Numbered from the stretch's first letter, positions 43,835 to 53,214 are shown. The stretch is 64,000 nt of DNA from Streptomyces sp. V3I7 (GCF_030817495.1 NZ_JAUSZK010000001.1:3079001-3143000), one strand, 5' to 3'. A program made the numbers and translations. Notes: generated from the letters alone by a model not told the origin.

Positions 43835-45157
43835 ATGCCCGTACCCGTACCGCGGCAGAGAGCGATCCCGGCCGTGGAGAGTGGTCAGGCGCAGGCCGTG
43901 CCCGCAGTCGGCGGCCCCCTCAAGGAAGAGGTCCACCACACGGAAGCCGCCACCGCCAGCACCCATCACGTGTCCGGCACCGCTCTCACACTGCTGCTGA
44001 TCGAGGACGACCCGGCCGGCTCGCCGATCGTGCCCGAGCTGGTGGACGCATCCGGCAAGCCGATCCGCGTCCGCAACGCCCGCAACCTCACCGAGGCCGA
44101 GCGCCTGCTCACCGACGACGTGCACTGCATCCTGCTCGACCTGGCGCTCCCGGCGCCCGCCCGGGCCGGCGCCGGTGACGACGACGAGCTCGCCGTGCTC
44201 AAGCACGTGCTCGAGCTCGCGCCCCGGCATGCCGTGCTCGCGCTCACCGCGTCCGGTGACGCCGAGCGCGGTGCCCAGGCCGTGCGCGTCGGCGCCCAGG
44301 ACTACCTCTTCCGGGACGAGCTGGACGGACGGCTGCTGAGCCGTGCCATCCGCTACGCCGTGGAGCGGAAGCGTTCCGACACGGCCGAGCGGCGTCTGGC
44401 CGAGGGGCGCCTGCGCGCGCAGGAGAACCGTCGCCTGGAGCGCGGTCTGCTGCCGACGCCGCTGCTGGACGGCTCCGCCCTGCGGTTCGCCGCCCGCTAC
44501 CGGCCCGGCCGGTCGCGTGCCCTGCTCGGCGGCGACTTCTACGACACCGTCCGCACCCCGGACGGCACCGTGCACGCCATGATCGGCGACGTCTGCGGCC
44601 ACGGCCCGGACGAGGCAGCGCTCGGCGTGGAGCTGCGCATCGCCTGGCGCGCGCTGACCCTGGCCGGGCTGTGCGGCGACGAGCTGCTGCGCACGCTCCA
44701 GGAGGTGCTGGAGCACGAGCGCTCCGACGAGGAGATCTTCGCGACGCTGTGCACGGTGGACATCTCCCCCGACAACCGCAGCGCGGGACTGTGCCTGGCC
44801 GGCCACCCGTCCCCGCTGCTGGCCCGCCCGGGCCACCCGGCACAGCTGCTGCCGTACGACAACAACGGCCCCGCCCTCGGCCTGCTCCCGCGCGCCCGCT
44901 GGCCGCGCATGCAGGTGGAGCTGGGTTCCGAGTGGAGCCTGATGCTCTACACCGACGGCCTGATCGAGGGCCGCGTCGGCACGAGCGGGGAGCGTCTGGG
45001 CCAGGACGGCATGGTGGACATGGTCCGCCGCCAGCTGGAGTCGGGCCTGCGCGGCGAGAACCTGCTGCGCGCCGCGGTCAACGAGGTCCGCGAACTCAAC
45101 GGGGGCGAGCTGGCGGACGACGTGGCGGTGGTCCTGCTGGACCGGTTGGCGTCGTAG
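43835..45157 (+). CDS. Response-regulator PP2C (SpoIIE/RsbU-type) serine phosphatase
   Basis: 440 residues. An N-terminal receiver domain (TLLLIEDDPAG at about residue 54, HCILLDLALPAP with the phosphoacceptor Asp, ALTASGDAERGAQA) is followed by a linker helix and a SpoIIE-type PP2C domain: GGDFYDTVRT, IGDVCGHGPDEAALG, and LADDVAVVLLDR. Such proteins dephosphorylate anti-anti-sigma factors to release sigma-B-like factors. ATG 43835 follows GGGAGGGAAGGAACCC. Partner anti-sigma genes are not adjacent. Confidence 0.88.
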   Translation: MPVPVPRQRAIPAVESGQAQAVPAVGGPLKEEVHHTEAATASTHHVSGTALTLLLIEDDPAGSPIVPELVDASGKPIRVRNARNLTEAERLLTDDVHCILLDLALPAPARAGAGDDDELAVLKHVLELAPRHAVLALTASGDAERGAQAVRVGAQDYLFRDELDGRLLSRAIRYAVERKRSDTAERRLAEGRLRAQENRRLERGLLPTPLLDGSALRFAARYRPGRSRALLGGDFYDTVRTPDGTVHAMIGDVCGHGPDEAALGVELRIAWRALTLAGLCGDELLRTLQEVLEHERSDEEIFATLCTVDISPDNRSAGLCLAGHPSPLLARPGHPAQLLPYDNNGPALGLLPRARWPRMQVELGSEWSLMLYTDGLIEGRVGTSGERLGQDGMVDMVRRQLESGLRGENLLRAAVNEVRELNGGELADDVAVVLLDRLAS

Positions 45158-45198
45158 TACCGGCGTCGTAGTAGTTACCGGGTGCCTGCCGGTGGCGG

Positions 45199-45603
45199 TC
45201 AGCGCCCGCCGTTGTACGGCCCGTAGGGACCGTCGCTGCTGCTGCCGCGGCGGCGGCCCCAGCCGCGGCCGCCGGAGACCTGCGTGAGTGCGGGGCGCAC
45301 GTCCACGAAGAAGACGATCGAGGCGACCAGCCCCGCGATCTGCAGGAAGAGCATCGGCACCAGCAGGTTCACCGCGACCGTGATGCCGAGGATGATCAGC
45401 CAGAAGCCCTTGTTCTGCTTGCCGGCCGCACGGTAGGCATCCGCACGGAACAGCGCGGCCATCACGAACGCCACCACCGCCATCGCCAGCATGGCGAGGT
45501 AGAGCAGCCACATGAACCCCGCGAACCCCTGCATCAGCACAACGTCCACCACCCGAATCGGCTCATTGGTACGACCACGGTACCCATACAACGGGCCGGA
45601 CAC
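45199..45603 (-). CDS. DUF2516 family membrane protein
   Basis: 134 residues, three or four hydrophobic helices (GFAGFMWLLYLAMLAMAVVAFVMAALF, KGFWLIILGITVAVNLLVPMLFL, GLVASIVFFVD) and a Gly/Arg-rich tail. DUF2516 is conserved in actinobacteria next to the HbhA-like and XRE genes; its role is unknown. An alternative start is ATG 45534. Downstream of the HbhA-like gene on the same strand. Confidence 0.8.
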   Translation of the reverse strand: MSGPLYGYRGRTNEPIRVVDVVLMQGFAGFMWLLYLAMLAMAVVAFVMAALFRADAYRAAGKQNKGFWLIILGITVAVNLLVPMLFLQIAGLVASIVFFVDVRPALTQVSGGRGWGRRRGSSSDGPYGPYNGGR

Positions 45604-45648
45604 CCCAAGGGTGCCCGGCCCGTGACAGTCACCGCCGAGGCGCGCGCC

Positions 45649-46290
45649 TCACTTGGCCGGCGGGGTGGTCTTCTTGGCGGCCGGCTTGCGGGCGGCCGGC
45701 GCCTTCTTCGCCGCGGGCTTGGGCGCCGGGGCGGGCTCGGTCTTCGCGGTGGCGGTCTTCGGCTCGTCCTTGACCTTGACGGACTCGGGCTCGACCGCGA
45801 CGGCGAGCTCCTCGATCTCGTCGGCGGCCTCGCCGCGCCAGGTCCGCACGGCCTGCTCGCCGTGCTCGGCGACCTTCTCGTACGTCTCGCGGGCCTTCAC
45901 GGCGTACTCGGCGGCGACGCCGACACCGCGCAGGGCGAAGTCCTGGGCGGACTCGCCGAACTTCTTCAGGTCGGCGTCGATCGTGCTGCCGAACTTCTTC
46001 AGGTCGCCGTCGAGGGCGGAGAGGAACTCGTTGGCCTTGGCCAGCAGGCTCTCCTGGGCCTCCTTGGCCTTGGCGCCGGCCTCCTTGGCGCGCTCCGTGG
46101 CCTTCTCCTGCACGGCCTTGGTGTCGGTGTTGCGCACGGCCTCGATCCGCGCCGGGGCCTCGGCCCGCAGCTGGTCGACGAGGGCCGGGACCTTCTTGGC
46201 CTGCTGGAGGGCCAGGTCGGCGGTACCGGCGGCGAAGTAGAGCGGGGTCGGGTCGCTGAAGGTCTTGCGCAGGTCGTCGGTGATGGCCAT
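45649..46290 (-). CDS. HbhA-like coiled-coil protein with Lys/Ala/Pro tail
   Basis: 213 residues. MAITDDLRKTFSDPTPLYFA is the conserved HbhA (heparin-binding hemagglutinin) start, followed by a long helical region (QEKATERAKEAGAKAKEAQE, YAVKARETYEKVAEHGEQAV) and a tail of KPAAKKAPAARKPAAKKTT, the basic heparin-binding type in mycobacteria. In Streptomyces it more likely acts in the cell envelope or on DNA. Same gene order as in M. tuberculosis (XRE, hbhA, DUF2516). Confidence 0.85.
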   Translation of the reverse strand: MAITDDLRKTFSDPTPLYFAAGTADLALQQAKKVPALVDQLRAEAPARIEAVRNTDTKAVQEKATERAKEAGAKAKEAQESLLAKANEFLSALDGDLKKFGSTIDADLKKFGESAQDFALRGVGVAAEYAVKARETYEKVAEHGEQAVRTWRGEAADEIEELAVAVEPESVKVKDEPKTATAKTEPAPAPKPAAKKAPAARKPAAKKTTPPAK

Positions 46291-46377
46291 GGTGATGGTC
46301 CTCCCGGATTCACATTCGGCTGAGGGGTCGTGTGGTCCGCAGCGGGTCGGCCGGTGGCTGACTTTCCCAGGTACGGC

Positions 46378-46785
46378 TCAATCGTCCGTCCGCTGCGGGC
46401 CGGCATCGCTGCCGTCGTCACTGGAGCCGTCGCTCCCGAATCCGTTCTCCTTGCGGAAGGACTCGTAGATCTGCAGCAGCACCTGCTTCTGCCGTTCGTT
46501 GAGCGTGGGATCGGCGAGGATGGCGGCGCGCGTCTCCACCTCGTCCCGCCCGCGCTCGGCGTCGAGGATTCCGGCCCGCACGTACAGCGTCTCGGCGGAG
46601 ATCCGCAGCGCCTTGGCGACCTGCTGCAACACCTCCGCGCTCGGCTTGCGCAGCCCGCGCTCGATCTGGCTCAGGTACGGATTGGACACCCCGGCGGCAT
46701 CGGCGAGCTGCCTGAGCGACAGCTGCGCGCTGCGCCGCTGCTCGCGCAAGTACTCACCGAGATTGCCGACGTTGAGCGATGCCAT
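46378..46785 (-). CDS. XRE family regulator (Rv0474-type)
   Basis: 135 residues. The helix-turn-helix LRQLADAAGVSNPYLSQIERGLRKPSAEVLQQVAKAL is followed by a helical tail (NERQKQVLLQIYESFRKENG) and acidic end. It is the first gene of the XRE-HbhA-DUF2516 run. ATG 46785 is chosen; the upstream continuation is shadow. An 18-bp palindrome 32 bases upstream of the start is the likely operator. Confidence 0.88.
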   Translation of the reverse strand: MASLNVGNLGEYLREQRRSAQLSLRQLADAAGVSNPYLSQIERGLRKPSAEVLQQVAKALRISAETLYVRAGILDAERGRDEVETRAAILADPTLNERQKQVLLQIYESFRKENGFGSDGSSDDGSDAGPQRTDD

Positions 46786-46816
46786 GCCCCCACCATGCCC
46801 CACCCACGCTAACAAT

Positions 46817-46834
46817 TGCAAGCACTTGCTTGCA
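46817..46834. promoter_or_regulatory. Palindromic operator of the XRE/HbhA operon
   Basis: TGCAAGCacttGCTTGCA, 7-bp arms, 32-49 bases upstream of the XRE start and near the divergent gene at 46866. A second AAGCACTTGCTTG match overlaps. Fits autoregulation by the XRE protein. Confidence 0.6.
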
Positions 46835-46865
46835 GAAGTGTGCTTGGGCGTGTCGGGGGGTGCGG

Positions 46866-47303
46866 ATGCGCACTGGAGGGGCGGGCGAGGCCGCCGGAAG
46901 CGGTTGCCAGGATGGACGTACGAGTGACGAGCTGGACGACGTACTGGCGGCCCCCACACGGCTGTTGACGGCGGATCGGGCCGCGATACGCGACCGTGTC
47001 GCCGCCGACGAGAGCGTCGAGTGTGCGGCGCGGGAGGTCTTTCTCCAGGCCGAGGCGATCTTCGGTGAGGCGGACGTACCGCCCGCCGAGTTCGCCTCCT
47101 GGCTGCACTTCGCGGCGAAGGCGACGGGCCAAGAGGAGTACGCCGAACGGGTCACGGCGGCCGGGCCGGATGCGGAACGAGTGGCCGGCGCCGGGCCGGT
47201 CCCGGAGGCGCCGAGCGGTCACGCCTGGAGCTGGTTCTACGCGGGCGTCACCTCGGACGTCTTCCGGTTCGCCATGAAGACACCGGGGGGCGCGGGAATG
47301 TGA
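46866..47303 (+). CDS. Hypothetical protein with actinobacterial composition
   Basis: 145 residues from ATG 46866. Helical, Ala/Glu-rich: DELDDVLAAPTRLLTADRAAIRDRVAADE, then AAREVFLQAEAIFGEADV, and a C-terminal GHAWSWFYAGVTSDVFRFAM. No domain recognised. Divergent from the XRE gene across the palindrome, so possibly coregulated. The start is weakly supported. Confidence 0.5.
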   Translation: MRTGGAGEAAGSGCQDGRTSDELDDVLAAPTRLLTADRAAIRDRVAADESVECAAREVFLQAEAIFGEADVPPAEFASWLHFAAKATGQEEYAERVTAAGPDAERVAGAGPVPEAPSGHAWSWFYAGVTSDVFRFAMKTPGGAGM

Positions 47304-47518
47304 CATCGGGCGTTGCCCCTGGCGTCGCCGTGCCACGAACACGAACTCCCTCCCGGGGCGGTCGGGCGCGTCGCGTACGTCGTCCAGCGCGAATCCCTGG
47401 GCCGCCAACTCCGCCTCGACCGCCTCCAGTTCACGGAAGCGCAGTCACAGCCATGCGGCCGAACGTACGGCAGCGGTCTGCCCCGCGTCTGCACCGCAGA
47501 CCCGGCCCCCGACCCGCC

Positions 47519-48028
47519 TCAGCCGCGCCCCGGAGTGCCACTCCCGTACATCCCCAGCCAGTCCTCCAGCCGTGCGAAGTCCGCGTCGGTGAGCCCGAAT
47601 TGGTGCTCGACGCGGTGGAGGAGAGCGGGGCCGGGGTGGTGCGCCGCGACCCAGCCACGGTCGGCCTCGGTGATCTCGTCGTCGATCCAGACGAACGGCT
47701 CCTGGCCGGCCCGGTCGACCAGCGGCCTGGTCTTCCAGTGCAGCAGCGAGGGCGGCTCCTCCTCGTCCGGCCACTCCACGACGGGCAGCGGGGGCAGCCC
47801 CAGCCAGGGCGAGACAAAGGTGTTCGCGTCGTGCATCCAGGTGGTCGCCCAGACCAGGTCACACCCCAGCCCTGCCAGCCGCGGTCCGAGCGCGGGGTCG
47901 ATCCGCGCGAGCAACGGGTGGCCCTCGGCGGACCCCGGCAGACCTGCGACCGGCTCGTACTCCGGATACGGCCGGTCCGTCGCCCCGTACGGGATGAGCG
48001 TCCCGTCGATGTCAAGGAAAAGAAGCAT
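47519..48028 (-). CDS. HAD-like domain protein
   Basis: 169 residues. The N-terminus LLFLDIDGTLIPYG has the nucleophile and second Asp of HAD motif I; VWIDDEI fits motif IV. It lacks a visible cap domain and belongs to the short 'HAD domain-containing' family found in actinobacteria. Phosphatase or nucleotidase activity is possible but unproven. ATG 48028. Confidence 0.8.
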   Translation of the reverse strand: MLLFLDIDGTLIPYGATDRPYPEYEPVAGLPGSAEGHPLLARIDPALGPRLAGLGCDLVWATTWMHDANTFVSPWLGLPPLPVVEWPDEEEPPSLLHWKTRPLVDRAGQEPFVWIDDEITEADRGWVAAHHPGPALLHRVEHQFGLTDADFARLEDWLGMYGSGTPGRG

Positions 48029-48124
48029 CACGGGACAGGATCGGGCATGGGGGCCGGTCGCGGTGGGAATCGGGGGATCGGTGACTGGCGTGCCGCCCAC
48101 GTCCCACGGTGCGGTCGGCGTCCC

Positions 48125-50338
48125 CTATGCCAGGGCGCGGGCGAGATACGGGTTCGCCGTCGGCCGGACGGGAAGCCCCAGTGACCCCTTGGCCGCCGCC
48201 AGGGTCATGGCGTACGAGTCCACCGCGCGCCGGACGTTGGGCGCGTCGAGGCTCGCGCCGGTGACCAGGCGGTCGAGGTCGACGTAGGCGGAGCGGACGA
48301 TCTCGATCCAGCGGTAGACGCGCCAGTCCTGACGCCAGTCGACGGTGTACTCCTCGGGCAGTTCACGCTCCCAGCGGCGGAACATCCGGTCGCGGATCTC
48401 CGGCCGGGTCGGCGTGAGGTGCATGTGCCGCACCAGGTCGTAGAGGGGGTCGCCGACGATCGCCATCTCCCAGTCGATGATGGTCAGCACCTTCGCGTCG
48501 TCGCGGCGCACGAGGTTCCAGGGGTTCAGGTCACCGTGCAGCAGGCTCGGCTTACGGTGGCTGACCCGGTGGCGGGCCAGCATCTGGCGGAGGCGGGAGG
48601 CTTCGGGGAGTCCGAGTAGACGGGCCAACTGCTGGGATTTCTTGGGGAGATCGTCCACCAGGCAGACGAGCTGCTCGCAGAGCCAGGCGTAGAAGCAGAA
48701 GCCCTTCTCACCGGCCGCCGGATCGAGGGCCGCGTAGTCGACCTGCGCCAGGGTGCAGAGCTGCTCGACGAGCCGGTCCGCCTCGTGCGGAAGCAGGCCG
48801 TGCACCGGGTGATCGGGCGGCCGATGGGTGTCGAACGGCCCTTCGTAGGTGTGGATCGCGAAACTGTCCTGCCGGAATTTGGTGGGATAGCTGTCACCCA
48901 GAGCGAGAATCCTCGGCGCCGCCACCGGGACGCCGGATTCCTCGATGGCCCGCAGCACGGCATGCTCGCTGAGATAGCTGGGTTCACGGCGGCAGACGTT
49001 CGCCACTTTTCGTCGCACCACGACGGGAAAGTCCACGCCCGGAACACGGACCACGGAATTCAGGTGCCCGGTTCCCTTGAACACCCGACCGGCCGGAGCG
49101 GCACCCTCGGCGTGCAGAGCCGCGTGCACGGCGGAGTAGGGGAAATGCGGATGCTCTGACACCCGCTTGTCCGGTTTCCAGGTGATGTGGGAAAGCGGGG
49201 GAACCGGCCTCTCACACGATTCACCGCGCGAGATCCGCCACCGGAACAGAATCCGTTCGATCTCCGCCTCGCCGGGCAGGCTCCGCAGATTCAGCGGCCC
49301 CTCGGCCACCTCCAGGGCCCGGCGCACCTCGGCCGTGGCTTCGTCCAGCCCCTTCTGGTCGAACGATTCATCCAGGGAGGTGGCGGCCCGCATGACGTCC
49401 GGGTAGACCGACTGCGCCTGCTCGAAGGCGACGTAGTGACGAAGGTCCGCGGCGACGCCGTTGACGGCCGCCGGACGGATCCGCTGCATCGCCTCCGCCC
49501 AGGCGTCGATCACCTCCGACCACTGCCGACTGGGATATCGCATGCGCACCAGGTGGGTCGCCAGGTCGTGCAGCGGATCGCCGTACGTCGCCAGCTCCCA
49601 GTCGACACAGATGAGGGGCGGATCGCCCCCGTACGTCATGATCAGGTTGTCGCGATGCAGGTCCGCGTGGAGCAGGCTGTACGGCCGCCTGGCCATGGCG
49701 GGCACCCGCGCGGCCAGCTCACCCAGGGCGTTCTCCGGGATGCCGAGGGCCGCGAACAGCCCGCCGAACGCGGCCAGGTTGGGCCGGCGGATCTGGCGGT
49801 CCGCCATGTGCGCGAGCGTACGCAGGAAGCCCTGGCTGTCCTGGTCGTTGCTGGGCCAGGCGGCCGGCAGCGGCGGCAGCGCGCCCCGGCGCACCTGGGC
49901 CATCTTGGCGAGCAGGTCGGCGAGCGCCTTGATGAGCAGCGCGTCGACGGGTTTGCCGTTGCCGCAGACGCTGGAGAGCGGCACCCCCTCCACGTAGCGG
50001 TGGATCGCGTATCCGTCCCCCTCCACGACGCATTCGGGCACGTGGGGCAGGACCCCCTTGATCGCCCGGAGGATCCGCGTCTCGTTCGGCCAGGTCCTGA
50101 TGACGACAGGCAGGGCCTCCGCGCGCCGGATCCGCACCATCACGGACGCGCCGGCCTCCAGCCCGAGCCGGTGCGCCGTGGGCGCGGTGAGCGGCAGCAC
50201 GTAGTTCCTGTTGTGATGCCCGTTGGCCGCCACGCCCTGTGCGGTGGCGTATTCCACGAATTCCTCATGAAAGGCGGGAAGGTCATCCGAATGGGCGCGA
50301 TTCCCTCGAAAGGGAGGAAGGACGGGAGATGCACCCAC
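48125..50338 (-). CDS. Double APH-fold (aminoglycoside phosphotransferase-like) kinase
   Basis: 737 residues with two complete APH/choline-kinase-type domains. Domain 1 (residues about 40-310) carries SLLHADLHRDNLIMTYGGD and CVDWELATYGDPLHDLATH; domain 2 (about 400-700) carries PSLLHGDLNPWNLVRRDD and IIDWEMAIVGDPLYDLVRH. Each has the catalytic HxDxxxxN and the DxD-like metal site, so both could be active. Such kinases phosphorylate small alcohols or antibiotics. GTG 50338 has GGAGCGACCA upstream. No family function can be named. Confidence 0.85.
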   Translation of the reverse strand: MGASPVLPPFRGNRAHSDDLPAFHEEFVEYATAQGVAANGHHNRNYVLPLTAPTAHRLGLEAGASVMVRIRRAEALPVVIRTWPNETRILRAIKGVLPHVPECVVEGDGYAIHRYVEGVPLSSVCGNGKPVDALLIKALADLLAKMAQVRRGALPPLPAAWPSNDQDSQGFLRTLAHMADRQIRRPNLAAFGGLFAALGIPENALGELAARVPAMARRPYSLLHADLHRDNLIMTYGGDPPLICVDWELATYGDPLHDLATHLVRMRYPSRQWSEVIDAWAEAMQRIRPAAVNGVAADLRHYVAFEQAQSVYPDVMRAATSLDESFDQKGLDEATAEVRRALEVAEGPLNLRSLPGEAEIERILFRWRISRGESCERPVPPLSHITWKPDKRVSEHPHFPYSAVHAALHAEGAAPAGRVFKGTGHLNSVVRVPGVDFPVVVRRKVANVCRREPSYLSEHAVLRAIEESGVPVAAPRILALGDSYPTKFRQDSFAIHTYEGPFDTHRPPDHPVHGLLPHEADRLVEQLCTLAQVDYAALDPAAGEKGFCFYAWLCEQLVCLVDDLPKKSQQLARLLGLPEASRLRQMLARHRVSHRKPSLLHGDLNPWNLVRRDDAKVLTIIDWEMAIVGDPLYDLVRHMHLTPTRPEIRDRMFRRWERELPEEYTVDWRQDWRVYRWIEIVRSAYVDLDRLVTGASLDAPNVRRAVDSYAMTLAAAKGSLGLPVRPTANPYLARALA

Positions 50339-50566
50339 TGGTCGCTCCGGAATTGCATGCGCGGGCTGGAAATTACGGCAAAGGGTAAACGGGCGTCACG
50401 GTCCGCACGACCTGAAGCAAGCCATAAGGGGTAATTCGGCGCTATGTACGTCAGGGCGTTCCGAGAATGGTGTTGACCATCTCTGGCATGGATGGGAGCG
50501 GTGGCTCACACGGTGCGGGCATGCTACAGCACCGCGCCCTCCTTCGATTCGGAACTTCCTCGAGAA

Positions 50567-51438
50567 TTACTCCGCGAGCAGTTTCCACACCGAGTCGAAC
50601 CACGAACGCATGCTCGACACGAAGACGGAATCCGGCGAGTTCGGATCCTCGTCCGCGACGTGGTGCAGCAGCGTGGCCCCCAAGCCGAGCACGTCGAGCG
50701 CCTCGACCTCTTCGCCCGTGTCGAGGATGACCGGCCGCTCGGTGACCTCGTACAGCCCCTGCAGCGCCTCGACCTCGTTGATCACGTAGAGCTTGAAGGC
50801 CGGCGTGATCCGCACATGTCTGATCTGGACGTCGACGGACGGCACCAGCCGCTCGGCCTGCAGCTCCCTGAGCACCAGGAGCAACGAGTCGGTGTGCCGC
50901 TCCGTGATGTGCGCAGCCGGGCCAGTAGTCGCGGGTCGTCCTTGTCGTGTCGTGCCCGGGGGTAAGGCAGGGGCAGTTCGGGGTGGGGCAGCAGCATGCG
51001 GAGGGCGATGCTGCGGGGGGCTATGACGCCCGCGCGGATCCGCTCCGCCTGGAGCCGGATGTGGGTGTCGAGGGACTCGCAGGTCAACGTCCAGACGTCC
51101 ATGGTCACTTCGGGGCGTTCGAACGCCTCGCTGATGAGCGGTCCGAGCATCATCCCCTGGCGCGACCGGGTGGCCTTGGCCGTCGCGGACTGGACGCGCT
51201 GGACCTTGACGACCCGCGCGCCCTTCCCCTGCCGGGACTCGATCCAGCCCTCGTTGCCCAGCTCGCGCACCACCCGCTGCACGGTGTCCCGGGAGACCCT
51301 GAACTCCTGGGCGAGTTCCCGCTGCGACGGCAGTTGGGCGCCCAGCGCATACGTCCCGTCGGCCATCCGCTCCCGCAGGACCTCGGACACCTGCCGGAAG
51401 GCCCTGCCGCCACCGTCGCCCGCCTGCCTGGCCGTCAT
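50567..51438 (-). pseudogene. Third GntR (DevA/DevE-like) paralogue with a frameshift
   Basis: The N-terminal wHTH (AFRQVSEVLRERMADGTYALGAQL, FRVSRDTVQRVVRELGNEGW) and the first part of the effector domain are in one frame; near 50915 the frame changes, and the end continues as LLLVLRELQAERLVPSVDVQ, AFKLYVINEVEALQGLYEV through SMRSWFDSVWKLL, the homologous C-terminus of devA and devE. One inserted or deleted base separates the two. No palindrome of the devA/devE type was found upstream. Confidence 0.75.
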
Positions 51439-51499
51439 ACGGCGTAGTTTCCTCGGACAGCAGGCCGACAAACCGGCGGAACCCCAGGACGAGCCTCCG

Positions 51500-52243
51500 T
51501 CAGCCCCGCAACGCCCCCAGCAGCGGCTCCAGCGACTCCACGACGTCCTTCGCTCCGGCGTCACGCAGCAGGGCGGCCTTGCGTTCGTTGCGCGCGTAGC
51601 CGAGGAAGGGGACACCGGCCTGGAGGGACGCCTCGTAGTCCGAGGGGGCGTCGCCGATCATCAGGGCGGTGGCCGGGTCCGCCCCCATGGCGGCGAGGGC
51701 GCGGTTGAGGCAGTGGGGGTCGGGTTTGAGGCGGTGGAGGTCCTGGGTGCGGCCGTAGACGTGGGGGGCGAAGCAGGCGGTGAGGCCGCGGCTCTCCAGG
51801 TACTTGGCCACCACACGCGGGGAGTTGTTGGTGGTGATCGCCATGCGGGAGCCCACGGCCGTCCAGGTGCGGATGAGCGGGTCGGCGTACGCGGTCGGCA
51901 TCGCCGAGGAGGCGGCCTTGAGTTCCTCCGCGGTGAGGCGCTCCTCCAGTTCCGCGACCAGGTCGCTGCCGGGGTGCCGGCGGTCGACGGCACGCAGGAC
52001 GATGTGCGGGTCGAGGGACTCGCGCTCCCCCGCCGTCAGCAACCCGTGCAGCCCCTGCGCCTCCAGCCACTCCACCAGCCCCTCGGCCACCCGTTCCGCC
52101 GCGTGGCCGGCGAAGAGGCTGCAGATGGGGCCGTCGAAGTCCCAGAGGACGACCTGTGCGTCAGTGATCAGTTTCCAGAGCCTTCCCGTCGCGTACTCGC
52201 TCTCGGTGGCCACCGATTCGGTCTGCGTCGTGTCAGAAGTCAC
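51500..52243 (-). CDS. devB: HAD family hydrolase DevB-type
   Basis: 247 residues. AQVVLWDFDGPICSLF carries motif I; LKPDPHCLNRAL and ALMIGDAPSDYEAS cover motifs III and IV. It is a phosphatase-like HAD with a helical cap. GTG 52243 overlaps the devA stop by one base (TAGTG), so the pair is translated together. Gene order devE - small protein - devA - devB matches S. coelicolor SCO4188-SCO4191, in which devB is downstream of devA. The substrate is unknown. Confidence 0.85.
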   Translation of the reverse strand: MTSDTTQTESVATESEYATGRLWKLITDAQVVLWDFDGPICSLFAGHAAERVAEGLVEWLEAQGLHGLLTAGERESLDPHIVLRAVDRRHPGSDLVAELEERLTAEELKAASSAMPTAYADPLIRTWTAVGSRMAITTNNSPRVVAKYLESRGLTACFAPHVYGRTQDLHRLKPDPHCLNRALAAMGADPATALMIGDAPSDYEASLQAGVPFLGYARNERKAALLRDAGAKDVVESLEPLLGALRG

Positions 52244-53118
52244 TAGGAGAGTGTCAGGTCCGTGGTGATGGTTTCCCAGAGGGCGTCGAACCACTTCTGC
52301 GATTGCTCCACGAACGCGGCGTCCTGCTGGCCCCTGTTCCGTTCGAAGGAGAAGAGCAGGGACTTGGAGCCGAGCGTGTCGTACATCTCCAGCGTGCCCG
52401 TGTCCGTGGGCTCCTCGCGGCGCGTGATCATGTAGTAGCCGATCAGCGCCTCGGTGCCGTTGAGCAGGTAGAGCTTCACCGGGGGCGTGAACGGCAGCGC
52501 GCGGAACGTCACGCGGACGTCGATGTCGTGGGTCGAGCGCAGGGACTGGAGGTTGTAGCGCAGGACCTGCCCCTGGGCGTTGCGCATCGCCAGCCAGCGC
52601 TCGTGCACCGGGTCGTCGTCACCGCGGCCGTCGACCGGGACCGGGAAGGCGAGGTTGATGTCGCGGGACGGCAGCAGTATGCGGACGTCGAGTTCCTCGG
52701 GGCGGATGCGGCCCTCGTGGATCTGGCGCAGGGGTTCGCTGATCGCCAGCATCAGGGTCTCGGCGGTGAGGCAGACCGCGTCGACGCGGACGCGGGGTGC
52801 CGAGAAGGCCTCCGCCAGGCGGGGGCCGAGGCCGACCATCGTCGGCTGGGGTTCCTCGGGGGCGAGCGGTGCCTGCTCGGCGATCCGCGGCGGGCTGCCC
52901 TTGCTGACGTTGCTGAGGAGACCGTCGTCCTGGAGGGCGCGCAGGGCCTGGCGCACGGCGCCGCGCTCCACGCCGAACTCCTCGGCCAGTTCGGCCTGGG
53001 TGGGCAGGCGGTCGCCCGCCTTGAGCTCGCCGGCGCGGATGCGCTCGCGCAGGGTGTCGGCGATCTCCTGGTGCGTGAGCCTGTTGCTGCCGTTCACTGC
53101 CACGTTCTCTCGGTTCAC
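52243..53118 (-). CDS. devA: GntR family regulator DevA
   Basis: 291 residues. An N-terminal GntR wHTH ([44 protein letters not shown]) is followed by a large effector domain of the DevA type. In S. coelicolor DevA (SCO4190) is needed for aerial growth. GTG 53118 is used because TAGCGT (53125-53130) lies six bases upstream, the same distance as in devE, so both mRNAs seem leaderless. A palindrome GAGTTGGttgCCAACTC is 80 bases upstream. Autoregulation is likely. Confidence 0.88.
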   Translation of the reverse strand: MNRENVAVNGSNRLTHQEIADTLRERIRAGELKAGDRLPTQAELAEEFGVERGAVRQALRALQDDGLLSNVSKGSPPRIAEQAPLAPEEPQPTMVGLGPRLAEAFSAPRVRVDAVCLTAETLMLAISEPLRQIHEGRIRPEELDVRILLPSRDINLAFPVPVDGRGDDDPVHERWLAMRNAQGQVLRYNLQSLRSTHDIDVRVTFRALPFTPPVKLYLLNGTEALIGYYMITRREEPTDTGTLEMYDTLGSKSLLFSFERNRGQQDAAFVEQSQKWFDALWETITTDLTLS

Positions 53119-53197
53119 GACCAAACGCTACAACCTCGGTCCATCTATGGGGAGTTACCGTCGAGTTGTTAGATGCCAAGTGGGGACAACTTAAACA

Positions 53198-53214
53198 GAG
53201 TTGGTTGCCAACTC
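53198..53214. promoter_or_regulatory. devA upstream palindrome
   Basis: GAGTTGG TTG CCAACTC, 7-bp arms with 3-base centre. The devE site (54527-54543) is AAGTTGG TCG CCAACTT. Both are about 80-90 bases upstream of GTG start, and both flank the small-protein region or the intergenic gap. Confidence 0.75.

Noticed and set aside
47304..47518. Leftward frame with FVFVARRRQG-like end
   Set aside because: Stops in all frames nearby and no start; treated as a possible gene remnant without enough support.
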